Below are positions 44,185-45,534 of a stretch of DNA of 45,534 bases, in pieces; position 1 is the stretch's first letter, and the number at the start of each line of letters is the position of its first letter. The translations under genes and the position numbers were made by a program. Under the pieces are notes generated by a model, which was given only the letters and a program-made list of their open reading frames with translations, had not been told where the DNA came from and searched no databases. Source of the DNA: Thermogemmatispora onikobensis (GTDB lineage: Bacteria > Chloroflexota > Ktedonobacteria > Ktedonobacterales > Ktedonobacteraceae); the NCBI RefSeq assembly GCF_001748285.1, contig NZ_BDGT01000059.1, positions 1-45,534 of the forward strand, given 5' to 3'.

Positions 44185-45105
44185 TCAGTCGTTGCGGTCT
44201 ACCTGCCTGCCTGCCGGTCTATCTGCCTGCGCAGTGCTCAGGCCCCGAGTCTGGGGAAGATGGCGCTCGATCCAGCTGTGTATGGCCTCCAGCAGGGCGG
44301 GCGTGGCCGGATCGTGCAGGAGGGAGTGGTAGGCGCCAGTCAGTGTGACCACCTCTACGTCGCGACTCCCAATCCTCCGTAGAAATGCCCGTGTGCCACG
44401 CTCGCGGGCAATGAAGTCGCAGCTCCCCCGCAGCAGCAAGAGGGGCAGGTGAATGGCTGGGGCCCGGCGCCGGGCGCTGGCCAGCCAGGAGCTGAGCAGG
44501 TTGAGAAAGCGCACGCTGACCAGACGCACAAAGAGCGGGTCCTGGCGCAGGCGCTCGTTGAAGGCAGGGTCACGACAGCCCAGCTCTTCCCGCCCGGTGA
44601 TCGGCATGGCGGGCCGAGTCGGCGCCGTCAGCAGGAGCCGGAGGTAGCGCAGGACCTCGCCGGGCCGTGGGGTAATAGAGGCGCTCAGCACGGGCGAGAT
44701 GAGGATCAGCCCGCTGACTTCCTGGACATGGGGCAGGTGACTGCTCAGATAGTGAATGGCGATCGAACTCCCCATGCTCTCGCCAAGCAAAATCAGCGGC
44801 AAGAAGGGCCAGCAACGGCGGACCCAGGCTATTGTACTGTCAACGTCCTCTAAATAGAGACGGAAGCTGGCGATGTCTCCCCGCCGCCCCTGCGATCGGC
44901 CATGACCACGCAAATCCGGGGCGACGATCTGGACCGTGGCTAGCTCAGGGGCCTGGGCCAGGACATCATAATAGCCGCCGTGCCCACCCAGCCCCTGAAT
45001 GCACAATAGAAGGCAGTTCGGCTGCTCCGTCTTCCAACTATGAACAGAGAGGGCGATTCCATCCCTCGTCGTCAACAGGGCTTCTTGCTCTTCCTTCTTG
45101 GCCAT
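44185..45105 (-). CDS. Alpha/beta hydrolase, monoacylglycerol-lipase-like
   Basis: 306 aa from the ATG at 45105 (MAKKEEQEALLTTRDGIAL). GGAG lies only one base before it, so an upstream start (frame open to 45210) is possible. The fold is clear: oxyanion region CIQGLGGHGGYYD, DLRGHGRSQGRR, nucleophile GESMGSS (G-x-S-x-G), acid in LLLRGSCDFIARE, and catalytic His in GAYHSLLHD. These match serine hydrolases acting on monoacylglycerol or lysophospholipid esters. No export signal from the preferred start. Convergent with the MFS gene. Confidence 0.88.
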   Translation of the reverse strand: MAKKEEQEALLTTRDGIALSVHSWKTEQPNCLLLCIQGLGGHGGYYDVLAQAPELATVQIVAPDLRGHGRSQGRRGDIASFRLYLEDVDSTIAWVRRCWPFLPLILLGESMGSSIAIHYLSSHLPHVQEVSGLILISPVLSASITPRPGEVLRYLRLLLTAPTRPAMPITGREELGCRDPAFNERLRQDPLFVRLVSVRFLNLLSSWLASARRRAPAIHLPLLLLRGSCDFIARERGTRAFLRRIGSRDVEVVTLTGAYHSLLHDPATPALLEAIHSWIERHLPQTRGLSTAQADRPAGRQVDRND

Positions 45106-45306
45106 GCTCCTTCCGGCGCGCACACACAAAAAGTCAAATGAATGCCGGCGATCAAACCAGCCAGTCAACAACCAGGTCAGCTCTGGGTCAATGACCGTGC
45201 CACGCTGCAAAACAATCTCTCAAAGCGCGCGACAGGGACCAGGAGACCGCCGGCCCCGGCCAGGATAAAGAAGCGGCGCCGCTGAGGGCAGACGCCACTC
45301 TCTGTA

Positions 45307-45534
45307 TTATAGCCGACGTCCATAGCGACTGACCAGCGTTGTCAGCTGAATCAGACGCCCGTGGACGCGCTCGCCCGCCGGCGCTGGCATCAGTGGCTGC
45401 CTGGCCTCCTTGCCAGCGCTGCGGCTTCTGGGCCGGAACTTCAAGATGTTCTGGCGTGAGAAAAGGCGCGTCAATGGCAGCGGAAGCCGCAGATGTGGTG
45501 GCGGCAGAGGACGGTAGTCTTCATAGATTTCATG
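45307..45534 (-). CDS. Unknown protein, C-terminal part (cut by window end)
   Basis: 76 codons open to the window edge on the minus strand, ending at a TAA (45307-45309): YEDYRPLPPPHLRLPLPLTRL then FSRQNILKFRPRSR and HGRLIQLTTLVSRYGRRL. Codon use is compatible with coding. No domain is recognised, and the start lies outside the window. A short Pro-rich linker followed by a basic helix is all that can be described. Confidence 0.45.
   Translation of the reverse strand, partial: HEIYEDYRPLPPPHLRLPLPLTRLFSRQNILKFRPRSRSAGKEARQPLMPAPAGERVHGRLIQLTTLVSRYGRRL

Noticed and set aside
1-45534. Insertion sequences, tRNA or rRNA genes
   Set aside because: No transposase with a recognisable catalytic pattern and no tRNA or rRNA signatures were found.

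Overview
The window looks like a chromosomal segment of a GC-rich thermophilic Chloroflexota bacterium, most likely a Ktedonobacteria member close to Thermogemmatispora. This is inferred from gene content (a cyanobacterial/Chloroflexi-type I-D CRISPR locus, a CYP102-type P450, RHS toxins, many proline/arginine-rich small HTH genes) and not from any marker gene. No rRNA or tRNA gene was recognised.

The left third (1-6400) holds two CRISPR arrays read leftward (A 1-373, cut by the window edge; B 3706-4778). Each is followed by a ~230 bp leader that also carries a divergent promoter for a small coiled-coil gene (661-1110; broken copy 5009-5407). Between them lie a truncated zinc-finger/DEDDh exonuclease, a tyrosine recombinase with a partial duplication of itself, and a ~515 bp repeated element. 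5.5-9.9 kb is mostly decayed sequence: a small HTH gene, a frameshifted TrmB-like regulator, VWA-like remnants and one small membrane protein. 9.9-15.8 kb is an RHS polymorphic-toxin region: a deleted and frameshifted rhs gene, a lipoprotein beta-propeller, a displaced rhs toxin tip bounded by a perfect 67 bp repeat, and a polytopic membrane protein.

15.7-32.8 kb is the core of the window: a complete type I-D CRISPR-Cas system. Array C (27 repeats, rightward) converges on a minus-strand operon read cas10d - small subunit (cas11d-like) - csc2 - csc1 - cas3' - cas6 - cas4 - cas1 - cas2. A WYL regulator lies upstream, and array D (rightward) diverges from it. Notable control signals sit in front of cas10d: a perfect 15 bp inverted repeat and, in the presumed 5' UTR, a solo CRISPR repeat in sense orientation that Cas6 might cut. 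The four arrays and a decayed mini-array have different 37 bp repeats but share one leader family with a TTGACG-17 bp-TACNCT promoter and a conserved upstream hairpin.

32.8-45.5 kb is ordinary chromosome: a TetR regulator divergent from a self-sufficient P450 (CYP102/BM3 layout) with two operator palindromes, a zinc-ribbon protein, a flavin amine oxidase, a secreted beta-propeller protein, an MFS exporter, an alpha/beta hydrolase and the 3' end of an unknown gene.
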